64,000 nt of DNA from assembly GCF_005502275.1 (NCBI RefSeq), contig NZ_SWLZ01000010.1, positions 1-64,000 of the forward strand. The letters run 5' to 3'. Positions within the stretch are counted from its first letter, which is position 1, and every line of letters begins with the position of its first letter. Made by a program: the position numbers and the translations under genes. The notes beneath the pieces are model-generated. The model saw nothing but the letters and a program-made list of their open reading frames with translations, searched no databases and had not been told where the DNA came from. The stretch comes from Robertmurraya siralis (GTDB lineage Bacteria; Bacillota; Bacilli; Bacillales; Cytobacillaceae). Below, piece by piece: positions 37,592-46,724 of the stretch.

Positions 37592-38329
37592 ATGAGTTCA
37601 TATGAAAAAGTAGCGATTATTACAGGGGCATCACGAGGGATCGGACGACAAATCGCCCTCCAATTAGCAAGCCAAGGTATAAAAGTCGTGGTCAATTACT
37701 CTGCGAGTGAACGGAAAGCAAATGAAGTTGTACAGGAGATTGAACAATCCGGCGGGGAAGCTATAGCAATACGTGCCGACGTAAGCAAAGTGACTGAGGT
37801 TGACCTGTTATTCTCGGAAACACTTAAACAATTTGGACAAATAGACATTCTCATTAATAACGCAGGGATCATGGAATGTAAAGCCCTTGCTGATGTATCT
37901 GAAGAATTGTTTGATCGCCATTTTGCCATCAATGTAAAAGGCACCTATTTTGCATGTCAACAGGCAATGAAACATATGTCGCGAGGTGGAACAATCATCA
38001 ATTTCTCGACTTCAGTGTCAGGAGCAATGCTGCCGACCTATAGCGTCTACGCTGCTACAAAAGGGGCGATTGAACAACTAACTCGGCAATTAGCAAAAGA
38101 ATTTGGTCCGAAGGAAATCATTATTAATTGTATCGCACCAGGTCAAGTAGCAACCGAGCTATTTTTACACGGAAAATCACAAGAATTGATAGATTCATTT
38201 CGAAAGTTGAACGCTTTCGGTCGCCTTGGTGAACCTGAAGATATTGCAAATGCCATTGAATTACTTGTTAGCGACAAAGGGCGATGGATAACAGGACAAA
38301 CTATTCGTGTAAACGGTGGATTTAATTAA
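37592..38329 (+). CDS. Short-chain dehydrogenase/reductase (SDR)
   Basis: A 245-residue classical SDR using NAD(P)H. The cofactor site is ITGASRGIG (residues 10-18), followed by INNAG at about 85. The catalytic Ser is in FSTSVSG and the Tyr-x3-Lys in YSVYAATKGA. The C-terminal TGQTIRVNGGF is the family ending. ATG at 37592 has AAAGGAGC upstream. Divergent from an AraC regulator. The substrate is not predictable. Confidence 0.92.
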   Translation: MSSYEKVAIITGASRGIGRQIALQLASQGIKVVVNYSASERKANEVVQEIEQSGGEAIAIRADVSKVTEVDLLFSETLKQFGQIDILINNAGIMECKALADVSEELFDRHFAINVKGTYFACQQAMKHMSRGGTIINFSTSVSGAMLPTYSVYAATKGAIEQLTRQLAKEFGPKEIIINCIAPGQVATELFLHGKSQELIDSFRKLNAFGRLGEPEDIANAIELLVSDKGRWITGQTIRVNGGFN

Positions 38330-38338
38330 ATCATGTTG

Positions 38339-38762
38339 TTAAAGCTTGCTTATAAAAATATTTAGAATGGACGATATATTACCAATCGTCCATTCTCCAA
38401 AGAAGATCTTAGGATGTAACGATCCTGCGGAAATATAAACGTCCATGGCATACTCACATGCGGTGAAATCACAAGAGCAGATTATGGCTAAAACTTTCCC
38501 CTCGATACTGTAAAGCACTCTAACATTCTCAAAAACAAGTGGACAATCCATATAATTATGTACTAGTGCAGTAACGAGCAACTCCTCTTTATGATTAATG
38601 GCTTCTTTTAATAGGCTCTGTTATATGTCGGTGTTGATTTTTGGCTCATTTTCTCTTACAATGATCAAATTGATGTGTAGAATTGGAAATTTTTCCAATC
38701 AACTGTCGATCTTTCGTAGCTAGCGCTCTATCCCAAGAGGCTTCAAATTTTAACTGCTGCAT
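38339..38762 (-). pseudogene. Decayed SLAP-domain (S-layer accessory) gene
   Basis: An ATG at 38762 after GGAGGTAATTTTGC opens QQLKFEASWDRALATKDRQL, the usual N terminus of single SLAP-domain proteins, but it stops after about 39 codons. The rest appears in other frames: KEAINHKEELLVTALVHNYM and ENVRVLYSIEGKVLA, then after another shift VSMPWTFIFPQDR. The break at about 38605-38650 coincides with a short dispersed repeat (TGTTGATTTTTGGCTCATT) also found near 14010-14040. Two frame changes plus this scar make the gene non-functional. Family call from recognised motifs; moderate certainty. Confidence 0.65.
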
Positions 38763-38803
38763 GCAAAATTACCTCCAATCTTAAATTGGAACTATACCTT
38801 CAG

Positions 38804-39748
38804 CTAATTTTTTCTCACTCTAATATTATCAACTTGATGATTGGAGCTTTTTTCAATTATGAGATCGGCCCGATACTTAGTCGGCAAAATATTCTCCTCT
38901 AAATTAACTTTGTTAATTCGATTCCAAATATCTGTAGCGACACCTTCTGCTTCCACATCCGAAAGTTCAGCAAAACGCTTAAAGTATGATTCCGGCTTCG
39001 TAAATGCTGTCTTTTTCAGCAATTTGAACCTTTCAACATACCATTTTAAAATATGGCTTTCATCGGCATCCACATAAATGGAAATATCAAAGAAGTCAGA
39101 CACAACTCTACTAGGAATGCTGCTTCCGACCTGCTTTGGTGTTTGCAGTACATTGATTCCTTCAATAATGACAATGTCTGGCTGACAAACTTGGTGGTAT
39201 TGCCCAGGAACAATATCATAATATAAATGAGAATAGACAGGAGCCTGGACACAAGGTTCTCCTGACTTAACTGCTGATAAAAAATCAATTAACGCTCTTA
39301 TATTATAGCTTTCAGGAAATCCTTTTCGTTCAGAAAGACCCTTTGCTTTGAGAACATTATTCGAAAATAAGAACCCATCCGTCGTAATCAAATCCACCTT
39401 TGGTCGAGCTGGTAAATCCAGAAGGAGAGATTGAAGAATTCGCGATGTAGTACTTTTCCCTACGGCAACACTCCCAGCAATTCCAATAATAAATGGTGGA
39501 TTCTTTGTGGCCTTTTTTAAAAATTGATTCTTTACATGATGTGAGAATTTAGCAGCTTCCATATTAATAGACAAATACTCAATGAGCGGCAAATAAATTT
39601 TAGAGATTTCCTCATTTGTTAAATTTCCAATGAGCCCTTGTATATGATTAATTTCTGATTGGGTTAAATTAATTTGTGAACTAGGATGTAAACTAGCCCA
39701 TTCTTCTCTCGAAAAAGAAATGTAGGTTGAATCATGTTCGGTTTGCAT
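38804..39748 (-). CDS. coaA: Type I pantothenate kinase
   Basis: A kinase of about 314 residues for the first step of coenzyme A synthesis. The P-loop is IAGSVAVGKSTT (about residue 95). Other family segments are DLITTDGFLFSNNVL, SERKGFPESYNIRALI, PVYSHLYYDIVPG and DIVIIEGINVLQ. ATG at 39748 has TTAGGAG upstream; longer in-frame starts have none. Single gene, not linked to other CoA genes. Length and motifs are normal for CoaA. Confidence 0.95.
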   Translation of the reverse strand: MQTEHDSTYISFSREEWASLHPSSQINLTQSEINHIQGLIGNLTNEEISKIYLPLIEYLSINMEAAKFSHHVKNQFLKKATKNPPFIIGIAGSVAVGKSTTSRILQSLLLDLPARPKVDLITTDGFLFSNNVLKAKGLSERKGFPESYNIRALIDFLSAVKSGEPCVQAPVYSHLYYDIVPGQYHQVCQPDIVIIEGINVLQTPKQVGSSIPSRVVSDFFDISIYVDADESHILKWYVERFKLLKKTAFTKPESYFKRFAELSDVEAEGVATDIWNRINKVNLEENILPTKYRADLIIEKSSNHQVDNIRVRKN

Positions 39749-39924
39749 TATTAAACTCCTAACATCATTTCTTACTATCATTATTTCACAGGTTCCATTT
39801 AGAAACACCCCCGTTAGTTTACCACTGATCCCCCATAAAGAACACTCTTACTTTTCGTAACTTCTTAGGCGATGGGCGATGTAACAAGCATGCTCAAAAC
39901 CGTTTCAACCATTAAACGAGAAGA

Positions 39925-39949
39925 AAAGGGAGATGACAAACATCCCCCA
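39925..39949 (-). terminator. Terminator after rbsK
   Basis: On the minus strand GGGGGATG and CATCTCCC form a stem with loop TTTGT and are followed by TTTTC, immediately after the rbsK stop. Confidence 0.55.
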
Positions 39950-40831
39950 CTACCGTATTTTCAAAACTTCATCAAGGGTAGGCATTCCTTTTTGTGCTCC
40001 CATTTTTGTAATTGAAAGCCCAGCAGCGCAGTTCGCGAAATGAATGGCCTCTATTAAATCCTGCCCTTCGGAAATAGCAACACCAAACGCACCAGTAAAT
40101 GTATCTCCTGCTCCTGTTGTATCAACAATTTCCACGTTAATCGAAGGAACCGTTATAATGTTTGTCCCATCACAATAGGTCACTCCTTCTTCACCGCGTG
40201 TAATTAATAATTTATTTGGATACCTTTTTAATACTTCATCCATGGGATCTGATGTGTTCAGGACCATCTTATATTCATGTTCATTAGGTGTAATATAAGT
40301 GATGCATTTTAATATTTCATCAGATAATGCAAAAGCTGGTGCAGGATTTAAGATGATCGTTTTGTTATATATTGATAAAAAATTCGCAATGTATTCAATG
40401 CTTTCCAACGGGATTTCATGCTGCAACAAGATGACATCATAATTTAACAATTCCTTCGAAACATTTGTTAAATACTCTAAATTGGTATATTGATTTGCTC
40501 CTGATGCCACAATAATGCGATTATCATGTTCACAAATCTCGATGATCGCCACACCTGTTGCTATGCCCTCCACGATATTAATAAAAGCTGTCTCTACTCC
40601 TTCCTCTTTTAATATTGCTCTCAAATTCTCTCCATTTTGATCAATGCCCACCGAGCCAAACATCGTAACATTTCCACCAAGCCTTGCTGCCGCAACAGCT
40701 TGGTTGGCTCCTTTTCCACCTGGAGATGTAAAAAAATGGTTTCCGAGTACGGTTTCACCCTTCTTTGGCATAATGTCTGTTTCTACGACAAGATCCATGT
40801 TGATACTACCCACTACTGCTATACGTGCCAT
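39950..40831 (-). CDS. rbsK: Ribokinase
   Basis: A 293-residue PfkB-family kinase that phosphorylates ribose at O5. It shows VVGSINMDLVVETDIMPKKG and PGGKGANQAVAAARLGG near the N terminus, and the catalytic-Asp motif DTTGAGDTFTGAFGVA at about 245. It is the last gene of the ribose-type ABC operon. A terminator-like stem between rbsB and rbsK (40858-40894) should lower its expression relative to the transporter. No rbsD pyranase gene is present. Confidence 0.94.
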   Translation of the reverse strand: MARIAVVGSINMDLVVETDIMPKKGETVLGNHFFTSPGGKGANQAVAAARLGGNVTMFGSVGIDQNGENLRAILKEEGVETAFINIVEGIATGVAIIEICEHDNRIIVASGANQYTNLEYLTNVSKELLNYDVILLQHEIPLESIEYIANFLSIYNKTIILNPAPAFALSDEILKCITYITPNEHEYKMVLNTSDPMDEVLKRYPNKLLITRGEEGVTYCDGTNIITVPSINVEIVDTTGAGDTFTGAFGVAISEGQDLIEAIHFANCAAGLSITKMGAQKGMPTLDEVLKIR

Positions 40832-40857
40832 ACATCAGCATCTCCTTATATAACGTG

Positions 40858-40894
40858 TAAAAAAATACCCCTTTATTTATCTTACATAAAGGGG
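40858..40894 (-). terminator. Internal terminator between rbsB and rbsK
   Basis: CCCCTTTAT and ATAAAGGGG are perfect 9-bp arms with a 9-base loop; the minus-strand RNA then reads TATTTTTTT. This is a likely partial terminator that favours high rbsB expression. Confidence 0.75.
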
Positions 40895-40917
40895 CACCTT
40901 TTCTTATTACTTAATGA

Positions 40918-41874
40918 TTATTTTGAATCTGACATATAAACGTCAACTAATACTTCAGGTTCTGGCTTTGTACCATCTTTAAGATAGGCATCAACGTAGT
41001 TTACAGCTTCTGCTCCGATAAATTCGAAATCTTGTACTGCTGTTACCGCCATTATTCCTTCATCAATTAAATCATAAGCCTCCTGAGCTCCGTCAAATCC
41101 AATCACAATGATACCATCATCTTGTCTGCCAGCTGTTTCGATAGCACGTACTACACCAACAGCCATTGTATCGTTTTGAGCGAAAACCACATCAATATCA
41201 TCATGCTTAGCTAATAAATCTGACATTGCTGCTTCAGCTGGTGCCATAGAGAAGTCACCTACAGCTGTATCTATAATTTCAAATTTGCTGTCAGGATTTT
41301 CCTTTGGATCGATGACACTTAAGAATCCACCTCCACGTTCACGTTGCGGAGCTGTCCCCATAACACCTTCTATGTGAATAACTTTGCCACCTTCAGGCAA
41401 CTTCTCTTGTAACCATTCACCAACAAGTTTTCCACCTTTAAGATTATCTGTTACTAAATAAGATAATACGCCATCCACATCCACTGCTCTATCAACTGTT
41501 ACAACCGGAATATCTTGAGCAATAGCTTCTTTTAATGCATTGGCTGTTGATGATTCATCGGCAGGGTTGATAATTATGGCATCTACACCCTTTTGAATTG
41601 CATCTTCAACTTGAGATGGCTGATTAGAAGCATCATTTTGACCATCATAAACCAGCACTTCATACCCTAATTCTTCACCTTGTGCCACTACAGAATCACT
41701 TAGAACATGGAAGAAGGGATTGCCTAAATCCGCCATAAGTAAAGCGATTTTACCTGAACCTTCACTCTTTTCTCCTCCATTTCCTCCATTTGCCTCTCCA
41801 CCGCTTTCATTGCTGCTGCATCCTCCTAAAATGAAAAGGAATACAGCCAGTAAGACTAAAGAAAATTTTTTCAT
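40918..41874 (-). CDS. rbsB: Ribose-type ABC transporter substrate-binding lipoprotein
   Basis: A 318-residue lipoprotein with a signal peptide and lipobox LGGCSS (Cys about 19), then a Gly/Glu/Asn-rich linker (20-40) and a periplasmic-binding-protein type I fold. Ligand-contact regions include ADLGNPFFHVL, VDRAVDV, GVMGTAPQRERG, FAQNDTMAVGV and IGFDGAQEAYD, all in the places where RbsB binds ribose. The pentose preference is inferred. Closely related binding proteins also take other pentoses, including D-apiose in published cases. Confidence 0.92.
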   Translation of the reverse strand: MKKFSLVLLAVFLFILGGCSSNESGGEANGGNGGEKSEGSGKIALLMADLGNPFFHVLSDSVVAQGEELGYEVLVYDGQNDASNQPSQVEDAIQKGVDAIIINPADESSTANALKEAIAQDIPVVTVDRAVDVDGVLSYLVTDNLKGGKLVGEWLQEKLPEGGKVIHIEGVMGTAPQRERGGGFLSVIDPKENPDSKFEIIDTAVGDFSMAPAEAAMSDLLAKHDDIDVVFAQNDTMAVGVVRAIETAGRQDDGIIVIGFDGAQEAYDLIDEGIMAVTAVQDFEFIGAEAVNYVDAYLKDGTKPEPEVLVDVYMSDSK

Positions 41875-41903
41875 TGTTTGCCCCTCCTAATATCTTTTCT
41901 TAC

Positions 41904-42842
41904 TTATCTAGCACTCTTGCGATCTAAAATGACCGCAAGGAGAATAACTAGCCCTTTAATAAATTGCTGGAAGAAAGCTGAAACTCCGATAATATTAAGG
42001 CCATTATTTAAGACCCCAATAATGAGAACCCCAATAAAGGTTCCAAACAATCTCCCTCTACCACCTGCTAAACTTGTGCCACCAATAACAACTGCCGCAA
42101 TCGCATCTAGTTCAAAGCCTGCTCCTGCAGTGGGCTGTGCTGAGCTTAAGCGAGATGTTAATACAACACCTGCTAACGCTGACATCATACCACTTATGAC
42201 ATAAACCCATGTCTTTATCCTATTGGTCGGTATAGAGGAAAGCCTAGCAACCTCCTCATTTCCTCCTATCGCATAAACACCGCGGCCGAAAACTGTATTC
42301 TGCAATAAAATTAATAGAATAAGAAAAGCTACTACAAAAATAATCATTGGAAATGGAATCCCCAGTATACTTCCCTGGCTAAAGAAATCTAGTACAGGTG
42401 CATCCTTCGTTACACCGGAAGCTGGAATCCCATCTGAAACAATCAACGTAAGTCCATTAAACATCGTCATTGTTGCTAATGTGACGATGAAAGCCTGTAG
42501 CTTCAGCTTAGAGATAAAAAATCCATTAAAATATCCGAGTAAAGCACCGATCGCTAATACAGCTGGGATTGCTAGTAAATCTGGTGTTCCCCCAGTGATC
42601 ATCAAGCCAAGTATCATCCCTGAAAACCCCAATATCGCCCCAACTGATAAATCAATACCTCCGGTTAAGATAACGAATGTCATGCCAAGTGCAATCAGTC
42701 CGTTTATGGATACTTGTTTAAAGATATTCAAAATATTATACATAGTTAAAAATTGCGGATTAATAATGGTTACAATCAGCATCAGCGCAAGCAAAACAAT
42801 GATTGTACCGAATCTGTTGTATATACTTCCTAACTTCTCCAT
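41904..42842 (-). CDS. rbsC: Ribose-type ABC transporter permease
   Basis: A 312-residue permease of the BPD_transp_2 family with about nine or ten hydrophobic helices. It contains GLIALGMTFVILTGGIDLSV and the coupling segment GGNEEVARLSSIPTNRIK. GAIAAVVIGGTSLAGGRGRL-type sequence (here AIAAVVIGGTSLAGGRG) lies near the C terminus. It forms a homodimer in the membrane with RbsA. The gap to rbsA is two bases, and the start follows GGGGGGTATAAGC. Confidence 0.94.
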   Translation of the reverse strand: MEKLGSIYNRFGTIIVLLALMLIVTIINPQFLTMYNILNIFKQVSINGLIALGMTFVILTGGIDLSVGAILGFSGMILGLMITGGTPDLLAIPAVLAIGALLGYFNGFFISKLKLQAFIVTLATMTMFNGLTLIVSDGIPASGVTKDAPVLDFFSQGSILGIPFPMIIFVVAFLILLILLQNTVFGRGVYAIGGNEEVARLSSIPTNRIKTWVYVISGMMSALAGVVLTSRLSSAQPTAGAGFELDAIAAVVIGGTSLAGGRGRLFGTFIGVLIIGVLNNGLNIIGVSAFFQQFIKGLVILLAVILDRKSAR

Positions 42843-42844
42843 GC

Positions 42845-44329
42845 TTATACCCCCCCACCTGTTGCATATTCCATGATTTTTTCTTGAGTCGCCTCTTTAA
42901 TATCGAAAATTTTCTTAAGTTTTCCTTCATGCATAACCGCTATACGGTCTGAAATTCCAAGCACTTCTGGAAGTTCACTCGATACGACGATAAGAGCAAC
43001 TCCTTCTTTTTTTAATTCATTAATAATTTCATAGATTTCTTTTTTGGCACCAACATCAACGCCTCTTGTCGGTTCATCAAGGATAAGAAGCTTGGGTTTT
43101 GTGATGAGCCATTTCGCAATAACAACCTTTTGTTGATTTCCCCCACTAAGGTTTCCAACATTTATTGTCTGATTAGGGGTCCGTACATTTAACTTCCTTA
43201 TATACTCCGCGACGACCTCTGAAATCTGCCCTTTTTGAATAAGTTTGTTTTTCGTAAAGGTTCTTAAAGAAGGCATCACCGTGTTTTCAGCTACTGAAAA
43301 ACTGAGTATTAACCCTTCATTTTTTCGATCCTCGGTAATGAAACCGATTCCTAATCTTTGTGCAACAATAGGAGAGTTAATTTTAACTTCCTTCTGGTTG
43401 ATATACACTGTTCCAGAATCAAAAGGAATATTTCCAAATATCGCATGCATGATTTCTGTCCGGCCTGAACCCATTAATCCAGAGAAACCAAGAACCTCAC
43501 CTTCACGTACCTCAAAATTGATATCCTCAAATTTGCCTTTATGTGTTAATTCTTTAACCGATAACACTACTTCTCCTGGTTCCACATCAACTCTTGGGAA
43601 TCGGTCGTCTAGGTCATACCCTACCATCATGCTGACAATTTCATCAAAGTTTGTTTCTGCAATCGTTTTCTGACCAATGAATTCCCCGTCACGCATGATT
43701 GTGATTTCATCACATAACTCAAATATTTCTTCCATGCGATGAGAGATATATACAAATGAAACACCTTTTTCTTTTAAATCTCTAATGATTTTAAAAAGCA
43801 GATCAATTTCTTTGTCCGTTAATGCCGCTGTCGGTTCATCCATGATAATTAACTCTGCTTCCATTAAGAGCGCTTTCGCAATTTCCACAAGCTGGCGCTT
43901 TCCTACGGAAATATCCTTTATTAATGTGTTTGGATCAACATCCAAACCAAGTAATAAAAGTTTTTCCTTCGCAAGCTTTGCCATTGTTGTCTTATCTACT
44001 AATCCGAATTTATTCTTGATTTCTTTCCCCAAAAACATATTATCCACAATGCTCATTTCATTCAGAACGTTTAATTCTTGGTGGATAAAAGCAATTCCCT
44101 TATTTTCACCATCTCGAATACTTTCGATTTCTTGAACTTCCCCATTGATTTCGATCTTACCGGAATCCTTCATATAGACCCCTGTTAAAATTTTCATCAA
44201 GGTTGATTTACCAGCACCATTCTCCCCCATGAGGGCATGAATTTCTTTTTCTTTAACATGGACCCCAGCATTTTTTAAAACTTGGACATCCCCAAAGCTT
44301 TTATTAATGTCCGTCATTCTTATTTCCAT
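42845..44329 (-). CDS. rbsA: Ribose-type ABC transporter ATPase (tandem NBD)
   Basis: A sugar-importer ATPase of about 494 residues with two nucleotide-binding domains. The first has Walker A GENGAGKST, signature ISVGKRQLVEIAKALL and Walker B LIIMDEPTAAL. The second has GLMGSGRTE, a degenerate Walker A as is usual in RbsA, with signature LSGGNQQKVVIAKWL and LLILDEPTRGVDVG. ATG at 44329 is favoured by AGGGGGTGTG; the GTG at 44335 overlaps the rbsR stop. Coupled to rbsR upstream. Confidence 0.94.
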   Translation of the reverse strand: MEIRMTDINKSFGDVQVLKNAGVHVKEKEIHALMGENGAGKSTLMKILTGVYMKDSGKIEINGEVQEIESIRDGENKGIAFIHQELNVLNEMSIVDNMFLGKEIKNKFGLVDKTTMAKLAKEKLLLLGLDVDPNTLIKDISVGKRQLVEIAKALLMEAELIIMDEPTAALTDKEIDLLFKIIRDLKEKGVSFVYISHRMEEIFELCDEITIMRDGEFIGQKTIAETNFDEIVSMMVGYDLDDRFPRVDVEPGEVVLSVKELTHKGKFEDINFEVREGEVLGFSGLMGSGRTEIMHAIFGNIPFDSGTVYINQKEVKINSPIVAQRLGIGFITEDRKNEGLILSFSVAENTVMPSLRTFTKNKLIQKGQISEVVAEYIRKLNVRTPNQTINVGNLSGGNQQKVVIAKWLITKPKLLILDEPTRGVDVGAKKEIYEIINELKKEGVALIVVSSELPEVLGISDRIAVMHEGKLKKIFDIKEATQEKIMEYATGGGV

Positions 44330-44331
44330 GG

Positions 44332-45330
44332 TCACACCCCCTGAACAGAGTTATTTTGTAATTTAGTGGTTTCCCTTTTTATTAGCCTTGGTTCTATTGA
44401 TATACGTTGTTCTTGAACCTCTTCGCCTCTTATCAGACGAATAACCACATCGGCCAATGTTATACCTACTTCTTGTACAGATTGCTCTATCGTCGTTAGC
44501 GATGGGTATAAAAATTCCCCAATATAACTGTTGTCGTATCCAATTACTTGGACTTCTTCAGGAATTTTTACCTTTTTAAGTTGACAATATCGGATGACTG
44601 TTGCTGCAGCGATATCATTAAAAACAAAAATTCCATCATACTTCTCAATATCTTCAAGTGCCCGAATATTGGACTCTAGCATTTTCCGCTGAAAATCTGT
44701 ATCAAATTGAAGAAGGTCGATTGTTATCTGTTTCTTATCGGCTTCTTTTAAGAAGCCATTGCATCGGTCTGTAATAGCACTGGAGTAAATTGGACCGGAT
44801 ACATGAACAATTTCCCGGCAACCGCATTCATAAAGATGATTAAAAGCAAGCTTTCCCCCTTTAACATTATCAGTCGCAACAGTAACAATTTCATCGGAGA
44901 TAACGCTTTCAAAGGAAACAACTGGAACACCAAGAAATGTATACTCTTCCTTGCACCGGCTTCTCACCGTAATAATTCCGGCCACCCGATGGCCTTGCAA
45001 GACGTTAATATAATGTTGCTCCTTTTCCAGCTCGTCGTTCGTATTACAAAGAAAAATAGAGTAACCCGCTTTACTTACAACCTCTTCAATAATGAGAGCA
45101 AGCTCGTTGAAATATGGATTTGATATGTTAGGAACGATAAGACCAATGATTTTGGAGTTTCTATTAAAGATAGCCCTCGCCAGTTCATTAGGTCGATAAT
45201 TCGTTCTTTCAATCGCTTCTTCGATTTTTTTCTTTAGCTCATCACTTACATACCCTGTATTGTTGATATAACGAGAGACCGTAGCGATCCCTACACCTGC
45301 CTCCTTGGCAATTCTCCGCATGTTTGTCAT
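44332..45330 (-). CDS. rbsR: LacI-family regulator of the ribose operon
   Basis: A 332-residue regulator. The N-terminal helix-turn-helix is MRRIAKEAGVGIATVSRYIN with hinge segment YRPNELARAIF. The sugar-binding domain has LIVPNISNPYFNELA, VATDNVKGGKLAFNHL and VIGYDNSYIGEFLYPSLTTI. It is the first gene of the operon and overlaps rbsA. A cre-like site (45372) and ACTAAA-N4-TTTAGT palindromes (45471, 45545) lie upstream and could be targets of this protein or of the neighbouring LacI regulator. Confidence 0.9.
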   Translation of the reverse strand: MTNMRRIAKEAGVGIATVSRYINNTGYVSDELKKKIEEAIERTNYRPNELARAIFNRNSKIIGLIVPNISNPYFNELALIIEEVVSKAGYSIFLCNTNDELEKEQHYINVLQGHRVAGIITVRSRCKEEYTFLGVPVVSFESVISDEIVTVATDNVKGGKLAFNHLYECGCREIVHVSGPIYSSAITDRCNGFLKEADKKQITIDLLQFDTDFQRKMLESNIRALEDIEKYDGIFVFNDIAAATVIRYCQLKKVKIPEEVQVIGYDNSYIGEFLYPSLTTIEQSVQEVGITLADVVIRLIRGEEVQEQRISIEPRLIKRETTKLQNNSVQGV

Positions 45331-45371
45331 AATCCCTCACCCCTTTAATGTTGGCAAAGTTCCCTACAAGG

Positions 45372-45385
45372 GTAAGCGTTTTCAT
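45372..45385 (-). promoter_or_regulatory. cre-like catabolite control site upstream of rbsR
   Basis: The minus-strand sequence TGAAAACGCTTACC matches the CcpA consensus TGWAANCGNTNWCA at 13 of 14 positions and lies 42 bases before the rbsR start, in the leader or promoter region. Confidence 0.7.
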
Positions 45386-45470
45386 CTATACGTAAAAATA
45401 AAGAACAGTTGACTAGTTCAATAATCCGAGTAAACATTTTACTGTAATTTAAGGTAAGAGTGAATACCGC

Positions 45471-45558
45471 ACTAAATTATTTTAGTATAAATTACACTAA
45501 TAAACAGGTTGATTGAACTATGAAACATGTTCCATGAGTAGATTCTAAAATATTTTAG
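45471..45558. promoter_or_regulatory. Two palindromic operator-like sites upstream of the rbs operon
   Basis: ACTAAATTATTTTAGT (45471-45486) has perfect ACTAAA/TTTAGT arms, and CTAAAATATTTTAG (45545-45558) is a perfect 14-bp palindrome of the same type. The 14-mer ACTAAATTATTTTA of the first also occurs in the promoter of the isomerase/transketolase operon (47397-47410). The 347-base stretch 45331-45677 otherwise holds the cre-like site and a weak terminator for the LacI gene. Confidence 0.55.
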
Positions 45559-45641
45559 TTTAGGTGTCAATGGATAGTTTTAAGTTTTTTCAAACTATTT
45601 CTAATTAATACTGGTTAATACTGTATAAAAAGGTATAAATA

Positions 45642-45670
45642 CATAAAAAAAGGAGAATCACATCCTCCTG
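45642..45670 (-). terminator. Weak terminator after the LacI gene
   Basis: On the minus strand CCTCCT or similar (AGGAG/CTCCT pairing with a 9-base loop) is followed by TTTTTTTATG directly after the stop codon. The stem is short. Confidence 0.4.
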
Positions 45671-45677
45671 GAAAATA

Positions 45678-46724
45678 TTATTTACTAAAATTTTTTACCG
45701 ATTTTCTCTCAATTATTTTTGTGTCGACAACTGTTTTGATCCCCATTTTATCTTTCTCTTCAATAAGCCGAATAAGCTGTTCAACTGCTTTTAATGCCAA
45801 TGTCTCCTTATCTACATGAACAGTCGTTAACTCCGGAGAGATAACCACAGACTCCTTTATATTATCAAATCCAATCACCGATATATCATCCGGAACGTGA
45901 AGACCGATTTCGTGCAACGATTTAATTACACTAATGGCTAGGTAGTCATTCTCACAAAACAAAGCAGTCGGCAATGTTTCTTTTTGCTCCATTTTCTTTT
46001 GTATTTCTTTTTGGAATCTTTCTTGAGAGGATAACACGGTTGGAGACATAAAAAACACATCCTCCTCCTTTGAAACAAAGCCATATTCTTCCTTGGCTTT
46101 TTGAAATCCCCGCTTTCTATTTTCAAAATTATGCATTCTGTATTCCGATTGAACATATCCTATATGTTTATGACCTTGCTCAACTAAATAAGCACTTGCC
46201 TGGTAGGCACCCATAATATTATTCATCACAACAAAATCAACATTTAACTCATGTACGTAAGTATCTAATACTACTAAATTGGGGTTATTTTTCGATATCT
46301 TTTCTATTTGTTTTTTTTCTAAGTTCGTTCCTAGTAAAATAATGCCACTATGTTCAACTTCATCATTTAGTTTAGCAATATCCTTATCAAACTGACTTAT
46401 ATCTACTGTCGAAAACATTAATGAATACCCCAATTTCCTACAATGCTCCTCAATATAATGTATGAGTTCCATAAAGAATGGCTGTTTATGATATTGCAAG
46501 CCAATAAACCGTGCATCTGAAAATACTAAAAAACGAAGTATCTTTTTTGTGCTCCCATAAACTTGCTCCGCTTTAACCATTGAACGGGGTATATAGCCCG
46601 TCTCCTTTACAATTCGTAAAATCTTATCCCTAGTTTCTGAGCTAATTCCTGGTTTCCCGCTAAGAGCAAGGGACACAGCCGACTTCGATACGTTAGCTTT
46701 TTTTGCTATATCATCTAATTTCAT
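45678..46724 (-). CDS. LacI-family transcriptional regulator
   Basis: A 348-residue LacI/GalR protein. The DNA-binding domain is MKLDDIAKKANVSKSAVSLA with the following GKPGISSETRDKI and the hinge TGYIPRSMV. The effector domain has FENRKRGFQKAKEE, ALFCENDYLAISVI and VIGFDNIKESVVISPELTTV. It is divergent from the isomerase/transketolase/kinase operon that starts at 47473, and so is its likely repressor. The 34-bp palindrome at 47377 is the best operator candidate. It is only moderately similar to the neighbouring RbsR. Confidence 0.9.
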   Translation of the reverse strand: MKLDDIAKKANVSKSAVSLALSGKPGISSETRDKILRIVKETGYIPRSMVKAEQVYGSTKKILRFLVFSDARFIGLQYHKQPFFMELIHYIEEHCRKLGYSLMFSTVDISQFDKDIAKLNDEVEHSGIILLGTNLEKKQIEKISKNNPNLVVLDTYVHELNVDFVVMNNIMGAYQASAYLVEQGHKHIGYVQSEYRMHNFENRKRGFQKAKEEYGFVSKEEDVFFMSPTVLSSQERFQKEIQKKMEQKETLPTALFCENDYLAISVIKSLHEIGLHVPDDISVIGFDNIKESVVISPELTTVHVDKETLALKAVEQLIRLIEEKDKMGIKTVVDTKIIERKSVKNFSK

